Below, piece by piece: positions 1 to 11,225 of a DNA stretch of 64,000 nucleotides (position 1 is the stretch's first letter; each line of letters opens with the position of its first letter). A program made the position numbers and the translations under genes. The DNA comes from Calamus simplicifolius (taxonomy: Eukaryota > Streptophyta > Magnoliopsida > Arecales > Arecaceae), in NCBI GenBank assembly GCA_900491605.1, contig UESW01004014.1, positions 637,880-701,879 on the forward strand, read 5' to 3'. The notes under the pieces are model-generated. The model made no database searches. It was given only the letters and a program-made list of their open reading frames with translations, and had not been told where the DNA came from.

Positions 1-1253
1 TTTTGCTTTTTGCTAAACCATGAGATTAAGTTACTTCCTAAAATTGGCATGCACCACTTGTGCTTTTTCTATCTAACTTACATCCAGCATAATCAGAATC
101 AGAGCAATCAGATTTAATGTTGAGTCTCTAGAATACCATAAACCTACATTTTTTGTTCCACTAAGGTATCTAAGAATTCTTTTAACAGCAATTAAATGTG
201 ATTCTTTAGGTTCAGACTGAAATCTAGCACATAAGCAAACAGCAAACATTATGTCTGGTCTACTTGCAGTTAAGTAAAGTAGGGATCCGATTATACCTCG
301 ATAATATTTTGATCAACCTTCTTACCTTCTTCATCTTTGTCCAGCTTGCATGAAGGACTCATTGGTGTTCCGAGGGGTTTGATTGATTCCATACCAAACT
401 TCTTTAGAATTTCTCTTGTGTACTTTGTTTGGTTGATAAAGATTCCCTCTTTGCTTTGTTTGATTTGGAGTCCAAGGAAGAAATTGAGTTCTCCCATCAT
501 GCTCATTTCAAATTCTCCCTGCATTAACTTAGCAAACTCTTGACATAGAAGATTGTTAGTAGCACCAAAAACAATGTCATCAACATAATTTGAACTACAA
601 GTAAATCTTTATTTTTCTTTTCAAAAACAATGTTTTATCAACATTTCCTCTTATAAAATCATTTTCAATTAAAAATTTACTTAGTCTATCATACCAAGCT
701 CTAGGTGCTTGTTTCAAACCATATAAAGCTTTGTGCAATTTAAAAACGTGATTTGAAAATTCATGATCTTCAAATCCCGGTGGTTGTTCAACAAATACTT
801 CTTCATTTATTAATCCATTTAAAAATGCACTTTTGACATCCATTTGAAATAAATTAAAGTTCATGTGACATGCAAATGCAAGTAATAGCCTAATGGCTTC
901 TAATCTAGCTACAGGTGCAAAGGTTTCATCAAAATCAATACCTTCTTCTTGATTATATCCTTTTGCAACTAATCTAGCTTTGTTTCTAATTACTATGCCA
1001 TTTTCATCTAGTTTATTTCTAAAAACCCATTTTGATCCTATAACAGAATGATCTTTAGGTCTTTCACTAATGTCCATACATTATTTCTAGTGAATTGATT
1101 TAATTCTTCTTGCATTGCTAACATCCAATTATTATCTTTTTCAGCTTCTTCAATGGTTTTAGGTTCAATTTGTGATACAAATGCAAGATGATTACTAATA
1201 TTTCTCATAGATGATCTAGTTCTTATTCCTTGAGATGGATCACCTATAATCAA
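1..1253 (-). pseudogene. Copia reverse transcriptase and RNase H region, broken
   Basis: Encodes the polymerase part of Copia pol, which copies element RNA into DNA inside virus-like particles. Read downward from 1253: the segment with AMQEELNQF that opens Copia RT, then 1077-595 with KARLVAKGYNQEEGIDFDETF and LYGLKQAPRAWYDRL, then the catalytic YVDD box at 576-587. 524-291 carries GELNFFLGLQIKQSKEGIF and 290-1 the start of RNase H (SLLYLTASRPDIMFAV, then a Copia-type LISWFSKKQ-like end). Frame changes near 1060, 590 and 290, and further breaks in the RNase H part, split what should be one polyprotein. The RT catalytic aspartates are still present. Confidence 0.9.
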
Positions 1254-2740
1254 TTCCTTAGGGTGACTATAAGCGTATCTCCAATCTCTAGGTAGATCTA
1301 CATCATTATGATTAGTGTTAGTATCATCATCCTTAGGTGAATCATTATCTTTAGCTTCTTGTTCATGATCTGAAGATACATCAATATTTAATTTTTCAAG
1401 ATCTTTTCAATTATGTTTGTATCTTCTTCATCATCAAACTTTTTGGAACGAGTTGCTAAAGATTCATCAAAAACTACATGAATGGATTCTTCAACAACTA
1501 AAGTTTTCTTGTTAAATACTCTATATGCTTTACTAGTTTGAATATCCTAAGAATATTCCTTCATCAGATTTAGCATCAAATTTGCCTAAATTATTTTTAC
1601 CATTATTGAACAAAACATTTACAACCAAATGCATGAAAATATTTAATGTTGGGTTTTCTATCATGCCATAATTCATAAGGTGTTTTCTTTAAAATAGGTC
1701 TTATTAATGCTCTATTTAGGATGTAACATGCTGTGTTAATAGCTTCCGCCCAAAAGTATTTTGGAGTTTACTTTCACATAGCATGGTACGGGCCATGTCT
1801 TCTAGAGTCCTATTTTTCCTTTCAACTACTCCATTTTGTTGAGGGGTTCTTGGTGCAGAAAAATTATGATTAATACCATTTTCATTGCAAAAACTTTCAA
1901 ATAAGTGATTTTCAAATTCAGTTCCATGATCACTTCTTAGAGACACTATGGTAGTGTTTTTCTCATTTGTTACTTTCTTGAAGAATTTCAGGAATATCGA
2001 GAAAGTCTCATCTTTGTGAGCTAAAAACATTACCCAAGTGAATCTAGAGTAATCATCTACTATCACAAGACCATATTTCTTTCCTCCTAGACTTGTGGTT
2101 CTAGTTGGTCCAAAAAGGTCCATGTGAAGTAGCTCTAATGGCCTAGAAGTTGAAACAACATTTTTAGATTTAAAAGAACTTCTCGTTTGTTTTCCAAACT
2201 GACATGCATCACATATTTTGTTATTTTCAAAATCTATTTTAGGTAGTCCTTTTACTAAATCCATTCTAATTAGTTTTGAAATCAGGTGTGTGCTTGCGTG
2301 ACCTAATCTTCGATGCCACAACCAACCAATCTCATTCATATTAGCATTATTAGCAACTAAGCAATGATTATTAGTAGACAAATTGTCTAAGTCAATCAAG
2401 TATACATTGCCATTTCTATTTCCAATAAAAACAATGCTATTATCAATGGGATTAGCAACTGTGCATATAGAAGATTCAAATGATACTTTAAAACCTTTGT
2501 CACATAATTGACTAATGCTAATTAAGTTATGTTTCAAACCATCAACATAAAGTACATTTTCAATATATGTGGAGGGAGTTATTTGAATGTTACCAAGCCC
2601 CAAGATTTGGCCTTTGCCATTATCCCCAAATGTAACAACTCCTCCTCTTTTCTTCAAGGGTGATGAATTCTTCTTTGTCACCCGTCATATGTCTTGAGCA
2701 GCCACTATCAAGATACCACTTTCTCTTTGATCTCTTGGCC
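1254..2740 (-). pseudogene. Copia aspartic protease plus integrase, broken
   Basis: The protease starts near 2720 with WYLDSGCSRHMTGD (D-S-G core at about 2701-2718). A frame change near 2650 leads into an open stretch at 2681-1716. It carries the GAG-pre-integrase zinc site (HRRLGHAS and CDACQFGKQ) and the integrase core. The catalytic D, D, E residues are visible in HMDLFGP (about 2107-2127), RSDHGTEF (about 1918-1941) and GVVERKNRTL (about 1801-1833). The reading frame breaks again near 1755; the integrase C-terminal region continues in other frames to about 1400. The protein would have cut the polyprotein and inserted the cDNA. The catalytic residues are intact, but the frame is not. Confidence 0.9.
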
Positions 2741-2939
2741 ACAAGACATTCCTGCAAAGATGATCAAGTCTTATGTTTAGGTACCCAAGCTTTCTTGGGT
2801 CCTTCATGGTTAGTAGCAAAAAATTGTTCCTTTCGGAACCCATATTTTCTTTCCTTTAATATTTAAGTTTTTATTAGGTTTTAGAATTTTACATTCATAA
2901 GATTTATGTCCTTTTTGATTACATTTAAAGCATGTAAAA

Positions 2940-4417
2940 TTACTTTGGCCAGCACACAAAAATATTTTTCAGTGATTTTTGTTTTCTAAAAGTGTTATAC
3001 CCTAATCCGGCTTTGTCAAAAACTGCTTTTTGACTATTTAATAACATGTCCAATTTAGTTGAGCTTAAGGTAAACTTATCAACTATGTTCTTATATTTTT
3101 CAACCTCTTTCCTTAGTTTATCATTTTCATTGGAAATTAATTCTTTTTCTTTTATCAAAATTTCATTTTCAGATTTAAGTTTCTTAACTTCATTATTAAG
3201 ATCTTCCTTTTCTTTAATGAAAGTTGAATTTTCATTTTTCAAAATCTTGTATTTCTTTTTCAAAACCTTGAAATCGCCGACAAGTTCATTAAAAGCATCA
3301 AATAATTCATCAAATGCAAACTCATCGCAAGGGTTATCGGAACTTACCTCATCGTTGTCGTCCGCCATAAAACATACGTTTGCGACTTCCTTTTGTTCTT
3401 CTTCTTCGGAAGAAGATTCTTCGCTATCACTCCAAGTCGCCACATAAGCCTTCTTTTTCTTTTTGTAGGCTTTCTTTAATTTAGGACATTCATTCCTAAA
3501 GTGCCCCGGTTTATTACACTCATAGCAAGTCAAGGGGTCTTTCTCTTTTTCTTTGTCCTTGTCCTTGTTTTTATCCTTTTCTCCTTCCCACTTTGCTCCA
3601 AATTTTTTCTTGTGGAAGGGTTTCTTTCTCCTCATGAATCTTTTAAACTTTTTAGCTAAGAGAGCAGTCTCTTCATCATCATCATCATCATCGCTGCTGC
3701 TCTCTTCTTCTTTTGCAGCTTTGAGGGCAATCACTTTCTTTCTTCTTTGTGTCCTCCTCTACGTGCTGCTTCATTGTCAACTCATGGGTCATAAGTGATC
3801 CTAGAAGCTCCTCTAAGGGTAGAGTGTTGAGGTCCTTTGCTTCTTGGATTGCTGTCATTTTGGCTTCCCATGATCTTGGTAGTGACCTAAGAATTTTTCG
3901 AACAAGTTCTGAGTTAGTATATGTCTTACCAAGACTTTTTAAACCATTTACAATATCTGTAAATCTAGTATACATGCATGCAATGGTTTCAGATTGTTCC
4001 ATGCTAAACAACTCATATTTATGAACAAGAATATTAATTTTAGATTCTTTTACTTGGTTGGTACCCTCATGGGTAACCTCTAATCTATCCCAAATCTCCT
4101 TTGCGGAATTACATGTGGAGATTCTATTAAATTCATTTGCATCTAAAGAGCAATATAAAACATTCATGGCTTTAGCGTTAAGCTGTGCCATCTTCCTATC
4201 ATTATCATTCCAGTCCCTTTCGGGCTTAGGAACAATAGTGCCATCAATAACATGTGTGGGTGTACTAGGTCCATTAATTATAACACCCCATAGTTCAGTC
4301 AGAAGCTTGAATGAATATCCTCATTCTAGCTTTCCAATATGAATAATTTGAACCATTAAACAGTGGAGGTCTATTCGTAGAATGACCTTCAGCAAATGAT
4401 CCAACTTGAGCTGCCAT
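2940..4417 (-). pseudogene. Copia gag nucleocapsid, frameshifted
   Basis: The structural protein that packages element RNA. A likely start codon is at 4417, in a context that begins MAAQVGSF and runs into the gag-like motif LFNGSNYSYWKARM. A frame change and stop lie near 4300. The reading frame resumes to 3688 with KEIWDRLEVTHEGTNQVKES and EELLGSLMTHELTM (UBN2-type gag domain). Another frame change near 3730 leads into 3734-2940, with an acidic serine/aspartate tract, the CCHC knuckle CYECNKPGHFRNEC and a long lysine/glutamate coiled coil (about residues 150-230 of that segment). A second CCHC knuckle (CFKCNQKGHKSYEC) lies just downstream near 2900-2945. Confidence 0.88.
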
Positions 4418-4464
4418 TTGGATCTTTAGCTCTTGATCGTGTGATCAAAATCTAATGAGCACTT

Positions 4465-4476
4465 GCTCTGATACCA
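4465..4476 (-). promoter_or_regulatory. Primer-binding site, initiator Met tRNA type
   Basis: The minus strand reads TGGTATCAGAGC, the sequence complementary to the 3' end of initiator methionine tRNA that primes most plant Copia elements. It lies two bases inside the LTR boundary at 4479, which fixes the 5' LTR end and the direction of the element. Confidence 0.93.
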
Positions 4477-5362
4477 ATTGTTGGCCCAGATGACAACCCA
4501 AGAGGGGGGGGGGGGTGAATTGGGTTCTTTAAAAATTTAAACCTTTTGAAATATTTGTTTGCTTAGTGTGATTGAAAGTGAATGCAGATGCAAAAACAAA
4601 ATACAATCAATAAGATAAAGATAGAGATAGAGATAAAGGAGACACGGCAAACACAAAGATTTTATAGTGGTTCGGTGTATCCAACACCTACGTCCACTCC
4701 CAAGATTCACTTGGGTCCACACTATAATCTTCCTTGATTACAGCCGAGTTGTTTTACAAGCTCACAACTCAAACTTGTTGTTTTCCCGGGATCACAACGA
4801 ACCCAGCCGGTTTTTCGGGCTCACCAGCACAAAAACCCTAACACAAGCTATACCAAGCTTGTACCGAGGTAAGACTACCTCCACTAGTTCAATCCCCCAG
4901 ATTGAACTAGACACAAACAAAAGAAATATTATTTTTCAAGTACACAGCTCCTCAATGAGCAAATAAACAAATAAATGAACAAGGTTTAGAAAAGCCTGAT
5001 TTGTAGTTGGTTGGCTTTTGAGCTTTTCTTCTTTTCTTCTTCTCCTTGCTAGATTGAATCAAGCCTCAGCTCCGATTCTTCACAGTTGAAGCAGTTGAGA
5101 AGGATTTGAGCTTTTTCTTCCTTTTTTGAATGTTGAAAATCTCTTGATTTTCTCTTGAATGACTCTTGGATTTTCTTCTAGACTTCTCTTGGATTGATGA
5201 ACTTGTGCACAGATGAAGTCTCCTTTGATTTCACGCCTTTTCTTTCACTCTATTTTTGAATCTCGGATTTTTCAAATGATGCTCTGTTTTTCTCTTTTTC
5301 TGAAAGATTTTTCTTTTTCTCTTGATTTGTATATTCTGTTTTTGATTTGAAAACGGTCTCTC

Positions 5363-5370
5363 TATTTATA
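5363..5370 (-). promoter_or_regulatory. TATA box of the Copia LTR promoter
   Basis: The minus strand reads TATAAATA followed by a GAGAGA context. It sits between the palindrome cluster (upstream in transcription sense) and the R/U5 part of the LTR, as expected for the start of genomic RNA. Confidence 0.65.
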
Positions 5371-5416
5371 GACTCTGCAAAAATATAGTCGTTAGACACA
5401 AAGAAATCTAGCCGTA

Positions 5417-5805
5417 TTGAAAAATCTTACCGTTGACGCTGAGTTGGCATTCAGAAAAATCACGCCCAGATTTGTTGGAGTCGACTCCAGCTTTAGGCGA
5501 GTCAGCTCGAAGACCGATACCAAAAATAGAAATATTCAAAAAGTCAAAGGGTCGACTCATCGAAATAAGGTGTCGACTCCTGACAGTCGGGGGTCAACTC
5601 ATGAAAAGTAAGGGGTCGACTCGAGAAGTGCTCAGAAAAATAATTCTTGGTGTCTGAACGGAGTCGACTCACACAGTCATGGAGTCGGCTCGACAAATCG
5701 GGGGTCGACTCGAGAAATCACATGGGTCGACTCGAGACAAACAGACATTTCTGTATACTGAGTGGAGTCGACTCTGAAACTCTAGAGTCGGCTCCGGAAC
5801 GTATC
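5417..5805. repeat. Cluster of GAGTCGACTC-type palindromes in the LTR U3
   Basis: About ten copies or variants of the 10-bp palindrome GAGTCGACTC or GAGTCGGCTC are spread irregularly over less than 400 bp, immediately upstream of the TATA box in the sense of the element. The related solo LTR carries the same kind of cluster at 10865-11225. Palindromic repeats in the same place are known from Sirevirus LTRs. Confidence 0.8.
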
Positions 5806-6131
5806 GAAAATCAGAGAATTTTATGATTGACTTGAAATTCATTCTAGATTCATTTTAAATCAATTTTTGACTTGAATACAATAAAATTGTCATTAGGAAT
5901 TAATTCAAGAAATGTTCCAAAAACTCATTGATTGAGATATAAAGTATAAAAATTTCTTTTTGAAAGCTTAAACATGGAGCTTGAAGTTACTTTCAAATTG
6001 ATTAAAGTCATACTTAACATACTCATTGATTGTTCTAAATAAATTCATTGCTCATGTAAATAAACTCATTGCATCTTTTAATATACTCATGGCTTTTGGT
6101 AATCATCAAAATCAATAAGATTGGGGCAACA

Positions 6132-6714
6132 ATTTCTCAACAATCTCCCCAACAATCTTCCCCTTTTTGATGATGACAAAAACATTGAGTATATGCATGA
6201 TTGATTAAAGAATTTATTTTATTTTCATAGTTAGGCTCCCTGAATAAGGTAGCTCCCCCTATGAAACTCAATTAAGTATTCCATTCATTCAATTTAAGCT
6301 TATACACAATTTAATGTCAAAATACAGCCTTTTCATCTAAATTGCTTTTTCATTCATCCACTGTATGTGTAATGATTAGTTATTACTTCCTTTTATCTCA
6401 TTCATTCAATTAGTTTAATTTCAATTAGTTTAATTTCTCCCATGCATATACAGTTATAAAACTCTTCCCCTTTTTTGTTATCAACAAAAAGGTAGAGAAG
6501 CATCAAACATAATCACATTCATTCATTCAAGATATGTTTTAACAAGATCTGAGATTCACTGATAATAGGAGAAGTACATTCAAACTCAGATTACATTGAG
6601 CATTCAAAACTGACTTTTCATTACATCAATGTATCAAAATGTAAAACATTACATTGCAAAGACTAAGCATCTACTACATCAAAAATGTGTCCTTACAATA
6701 CTTGTTAAGTGATC
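6132..6714 (-). mobile_element. 3' internal end of a second Copia copy (post-pol region and polypurine tract)
   Basis: On the minus strand this stretch runs into the LTR from the other side. It ends with TTTTTGTCATCATC followed by the purine tract AAAAAGGGGAAG (6158-6168) and a second tract (6142-6150). These are typical of the non-coding region between pol and the 3' LTR in this Copia group. It contains no coding sequence. The distal side is cut by the L1 fragment at about 6715. It implies a further element in the same orientation sharing the LTR at 4479-6131. Confidence 0.65.
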
Positions 6715-8728
6715 TATAATATTTTTCATTCCTTGTTATGTGTCTTATTATCGAGCTTCGGGTCAAAAGGTTAATCTGAGTAAATCTTTGATCTGTTTTA
6801 GTCCGAAGATGACTCCAGCGGTTAGGATGGTTATCTCGCATATTCTAGGAAATCCTGTTCTAGCTGATCGGCTTTCCTATCTTGGGATACCAATTATGGG
6901 AAGATGACCATGTACCTTTGATTTTAGTGACCTAGAGAGGCGGGTTCATGATCGTTTGAATGGGTGATAGATCACAGGGCTCTCTATGATGGCGATGATT
7001 ACTCTTTTATCTAATTCTTCCATCCCACTGACCTGCTTACGGAAGATAGAGAATATTTTCAGGACTTCCTTTGGGCCTCGATGCAGGATGGTCATGGTAT
7101 TTATCTTCTAGCTTGGGATATTGTCTGTAGGCCGATTACTGAGGGTGGGCTTGGGATTCAGTCTCTCACTATTAGGAGGGAGGCTTTGACTACTAGGCAT
7201 GCCATGCGGTTCTTGCTTGATTCACATTATTTATGGAGCTCTTTCATACGTGTCAAATACAGCAAATGAACATCTTCCTCTCTTCCTCAGCCTACCCGTG
7301 GCCATTCCTTTTTCTGGAAAGAGGTCGTCGGCATGCCCCAGCTATTCTGACCAGCATATCATGGATGATTGTGATGGAGCCTCGGTGAATGTTGTTCAAG
7401 ACAGGTGAATCGTCGACCTTCCCCTGTCTCGTTGGTTGACTTTTATTTGCTCTGATATCCCTAATGGAATGAGGGTCATGGATCTGATCTCTCAGGACCA
7501 TAATACTTAGTCTTCTTCACTGGTGTCCAGTTCTTCAGGGATGAGCTTCATCGTCGCATCCTTTCCATTCCCCTCATGCTGAGCCCCATTGCGGACATCA
7601 AGGTTTGGAGAAGATTTTGTACAACTCGTGCTCCTATCAGGGACCTCCTTAACATTTATAGACCTAAGACTCAGCACTTGAGGGATTTAGCATGGATTTG
7701 GCATCTACCTATTCACCATAGGGTGCAGCTTTTTATCTGGAAGCTGGCATGTGGTGCTCTCCCTACTTGCTCCCTGCTCGATGGAAGAGGGATATGCATC
7801 CAACCCACGTGCCTGTTATGCGGCCTTGAGGATGAGACGATCGACCATGCAATCTTCTCTTGTTCTAGAGCGAGACAGATATGACAGACCTCAGGCGATC
7901 GCCCTTGGGTTCATGGTTCTGCTTCCCTCTGTAGCTCTTTTTTGTGCTTGATCAGGCAGGATGTGAGGAGTGGTATCCATCTGAAGGGATCTACAAGGGA
8001 TTACACTGCTTATCATATTTGGTTATCCCGAAATTGGCTAGTGTTCACTGATGAGTTTACTCCTGCTCGCAAGATTGTTAGGACTGCCTTCTCCTTATCT
8101 GTTGAGTATCATTTCCATCAGAGTGCTATTGATTCTACTAGCCCTGGCCTCTGGGACTCCTCTGCTGCTTCGGCAGTGCACCGGTGCACGGTCTTCATTT
8201 CTTGGGAGCTCCCTCTCTAAGGTTTGTAAAGATCAACTTTGATGGGAGTGTTCGAGGTAGATGTGCTAGATCAGCTTTTGTGATTCGTGAGTCGGATGGT
8301 GCAATATTGGCGGCTGTAGGATTCGACCTTCTTGATTCCTCGATGCCTCTTGCTGAGCTGCATGCTGCGTGGGCAGATAATTCCTATGCCGTCCGTTATC
8401 TGGGCGCACACAGTCTTATTATTGAAGGGGATTCTATTACTATTATCCGCTGGCTCCGTTAGGATTCTAGTGACCATTTGCCCACCATCCCCTTGTTATG
8501 CGACATTCGATCCTCTCTTTAGGGCATTGTTAGCGTCCATATTCAGCATATCTATAGGAAAGTCAATTCAGCGGCTAATTGAATTGCTGCCAGGGTGGCC
8601 TACCACTCGAGTTTTTGGAACTAAAAGTTGGGTGACCCCTATCCCCTTGTTCTTTCTCAAATATTATATTCTAATATATTGAGTTTGACTCGCCCTAAAT
8701 TGGTGTGATCATCCGCCTATACCAAAAA
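6715..8728 (+). mobile_element. L1-type LINE, 5'-truncated
   Basis: Only the 3' third of ORF2 is present: end of the RT domain, zf-RVT region and RNase H. It finishes in an A-rich tail after about 8725 (CCTATACC followed by A runs). A 5' truncation is usual for LINE insertions. I found no convincing target-site duplication. It abuts the Copia remnant on the left and the RTE remnant on the right. Confidence 0.85.
6735..8690 (+). pseudogene. L1 ORF2 C-terminal part: RT tail, zf-RVT, RNase H
   Basis: Reading through frame changes, the order is the RT C-terminal part (YRASGQKVNLSKSLICFS near 6750; LSYLGIPIMGR near 6875; CRPITEGGLGIQSLTIRREA near 7125), then the zf-RVT domain at 7576-7884 (WRRFCTTRAPIRDLL, VQLFIWKLACGALPT, CLLCGLEDETIDHAIFSC). 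The RNase H domain at 8184-8462 keeps its acidic residues in INFDGS, AELHAA and EGDS. The RNase H domain places it in the plant L1 group. At least five frame breaks and several stops make it non-functional. Confidence 0.85.
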
Positions 8729-9063
8729 AATAATATAAAAAAATAAAATTATAAAAAATTATTAAAATATATAAATAAAAAAATATATGGTACCTATGAG
8801 ATAACTAGGAAAAAAATTAAGAAAGATTAAATTTAAGGTATATAAAAGTTTATTATAAAGTAAAAAGTAAAGATAGAATATATATATATATATATATAGA
8901 TCAAAATATTTTAGTTAAGAGAAAAATTAAAAACAAAGAAAGTTGAAAAACTATTTTATATATTATTAGATAAAAGCTATGCAGAATATTAAAATAAAAT
9001 GTCTTGCTAATTTTATTGAGAATAAAAATAATAAATATATTTATAGAATTTAAATAAATAAGA

Positions 9064-9125
9064 TAAAAACTCAACTCAACTCAACTCATCTAAGCCTTTT
9101 TTTTTTCCAACTATATAAGGTTGGC
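9064..9125 (-). repeat. Inverted RTE 3' tail inside the RTE remnant
   Basis: AACTCAACTCAACTCATCTA followed by AGCC, a T run and CCAACTATATAAGGTTGGCT is the reverse complement of the RTE tail seen in forward orientation at 24930-24992 and 33990-34060. It sits between two blocks of forward RTE coding similarity, so a second short tail inserted in the opposite direction. Confidence 0.65.
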
Positions 9126-10705
9126 TATATAAAATTAAGATAAAAAAGATGAAAATAAAAATTAATAGGATTTGAATAAATTCTTATGAAGGAATGAAAG
9201 CTTTTAGGTGATGGGCAAGTAATTTGATTGATTAATATACTTAATAAGACCTTAGAAACTAAAACAATGCTTGATAAATGGAGAGAAAGCACCTTCACAA
9301 ATGGGGAAAAAACATCTTTGTATCGATTTATAAAAATAAAATTTACAATCAAAATTAGTCTAATTATCATAATTTTAAACTTACAAACCATATTACAAAA
9401 TTATGCAAGAGTGTGATTGAGCACAAATTAATATGTAATACAAAAATATCAGAGTATTCATTTACTTAAATATTAGAAAGTTTGATTATGAAAATTATTT
9501 TTCTTTATAAGTGGTCAATGAAGAAGTGCAAAAAAAGATTTTTATATAATTTTTTATTGATTTAAAAAATAAATTATAAAATCTCTATAAAGTTTTATGA
9601 TGGATGTTATAAAATAAATAAGTATCTATTAAATATATTAATATAAACAAGTTTAATAGAATGGTTACTAATATAAGAATTACTATTGGTAATGGTAATG
9701 AGTTTACAATCATAATATATCATTGGGGATTCATTATAAATTCTTGTTTTTTGTGTGCTAGTTATGAATCAACTTATGAAGCATATTTAGAATATGATAT
9801 TTTTCATTACATGCTAAATAATAATAATTTCATCAAGACTGGGTAAAAAAGGAAGATTGCATTAGGTAGCTGTCAATCAGCATAAAACTCAGTCAGGTCT
9901 GTTGGCCCGATGGCGATGAATTAGATTCTTAAAAAATTTTGACGCTTAAAAATAATTTCACAAAGTGACAGTGCACAAGGATATATTCAATGAGTGTGGT
10001 GCTTAGAATGCAAAATAGAGTGTACAAGATAGAGTAGAGAAAGCAAGACAAGCACGACAAACATAAAAATTTTTAGTGGTTCGGTGTTAGTTATACCTAC
10101 ATCCACTTTTAAGGAACTCTTGGACTATACCATAATCATCCTGATTATAGCAGAGTTATTTTTCAAGCTCACAACTCAAACTTGTTGTTTTATAATGGAA
10201 TTACAACGAACTCAGCCAGTTTTCATAGGATCATCAGCACAAAATCTATCTCAAGCTTTCTAGCTTGAACAAGGCTGATCTGCCTCTCTTGATTCAATCC
10301 CCTAATTGAATCAATCAATAAGAATAATAGAAAAATAGTTACAACAGAAATAAAACTCCTCAAATGAGCAAATAAGACAATATAATCAATATAAAAATAG
10401 AAGAGCTTGATTTAAAAGATTTTTAAAGTTGGGCTTTTCTTCTTTTTCTCTATTTCTTTGAGATGATCTTCCTCAAGTTGGCTTGAAGTTTTGGAAGAAT
10501 CATTAATGTAGAGGCTTTTAAAGAACTAGGGATCTTTGCTTCTCTTTTTGATTTGATAGAAATCCTTCAAAGTTGGCTTTTGAATGCTTTAGATTTCTCT
10601 AAACTCAGTTTCGAACAAAAGGATTTCGGATTTAAACTTTGTCTTTTTAATTTTTCACTTCTATTCTTTCTCTTTTTTGTTGTCTCAAAATGGTCGGATG
10701 GTTTT

Positions 10706-10714
10706 CCTTTTATA
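10706..10714 (-). promoter_or_regulatory. TATA box of the solo Copia LTR
   Basis: TATAAAAGG on the minus strand, in the same position relative to the palindromes as the TATA box of the LTR at 4479-6131. Confidence 0.55.
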
Positions 10715-10864
10715 ATCTCCTCTAAATCCACTTTTAGATAAAAATTAGCCATTAAAAGTACTTAATGATGTGTTTAGCGCGAAAGAGGAAAGAGCCGTTA
10801 AGATTTGTTGGAGAAAATACAAGTTCTAGAGTTGTCTCTGACACTTTTGAAATCTATTTCTGAT

Positions 10865-11225
10865 AGATTAGAGTCGGCTCTAATAAGACATGGAGTCGAC
10901 TCTAACTCGGGATGTTCAAAACAAAAACTTTTGCTTGTCATGGAGTTAGCTCTAGCTTTTCGAGGGATCGATAATTCTTGGAGTCGGCTCTGGAGAATGT
11001 GGAAGCGGCTCTAATGAAGCTTCAAAAAACCACTCTACGATAACCATTAGAGTCGGCTCTAATTCTCTGCAGGAGTTGCCTCTAATTTGATGCATAAATG
11101 AGACTCTCTGTCTTTCGATTAGAGTCGGCTCTAATCTCTGTAGGAGTCAGCTCTAATCTATGCCGAAAGTGCCAAATTGTTTCGATACGCTCAAGAATCA
11201 GCTCTAATACTTCTAGAGTGGCTCT
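10865..11225. repeat. GAGTCGRCTC palindrome cluster in the solo LTR
   Basis: Nine or more copies of TAGAGTCGGCTCTA and variants. Here the palindrome is extended by flanking TA/TA on many copies. It lies upstream of the TATA box in the LTR sense. Confidence 0.8.

Larger units (their letters stand above)
1..6131 (-). mobile_element. Ty1/Copia LTR retrotransposon (Sirevirus-like), 5' part
   Basis: On the minus strand the order is LTR (6131 to 4479), primer-binding site, gag with zinc knuckle and coiled coil, aspartic protease, integrase, reverse transcriptase and RNase H, which is the Copia order (integrase before RT). The 3' end lies beyond base 1. The long gag with a coiled-coil tail, the YVDDIVFG-type RT motif and palindrome clusters in the LTR upstream of the TATA box resemble Sireviruses; this lineage call is inference. 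Several frameshifts and stops show that the copy is inactive. Confidence 0.93.
4479..6131 (-). repeat. Copia LTR, about 1.65 kb
   Basis: On the plus strand it runs from TGTTGGCCCAGATGA to a CAACA end; the ends were set by the adjacent PBS and by comparison with the related solo LTR at 9900-11396. Shared blocks include the start, a conserved segment around AGTGGTTCGGTGT, and the far end. It contains a minus-strand TATA box, the U3 palindrome cluster and a G homopolymer near 4503-4515. Confidence 0.88.

Noticed and set aside
4465..4476. Possible tRNA gene
   Set aside because: Only the 12-base complement of a tRNA 3' end; it is a primer-binding site.
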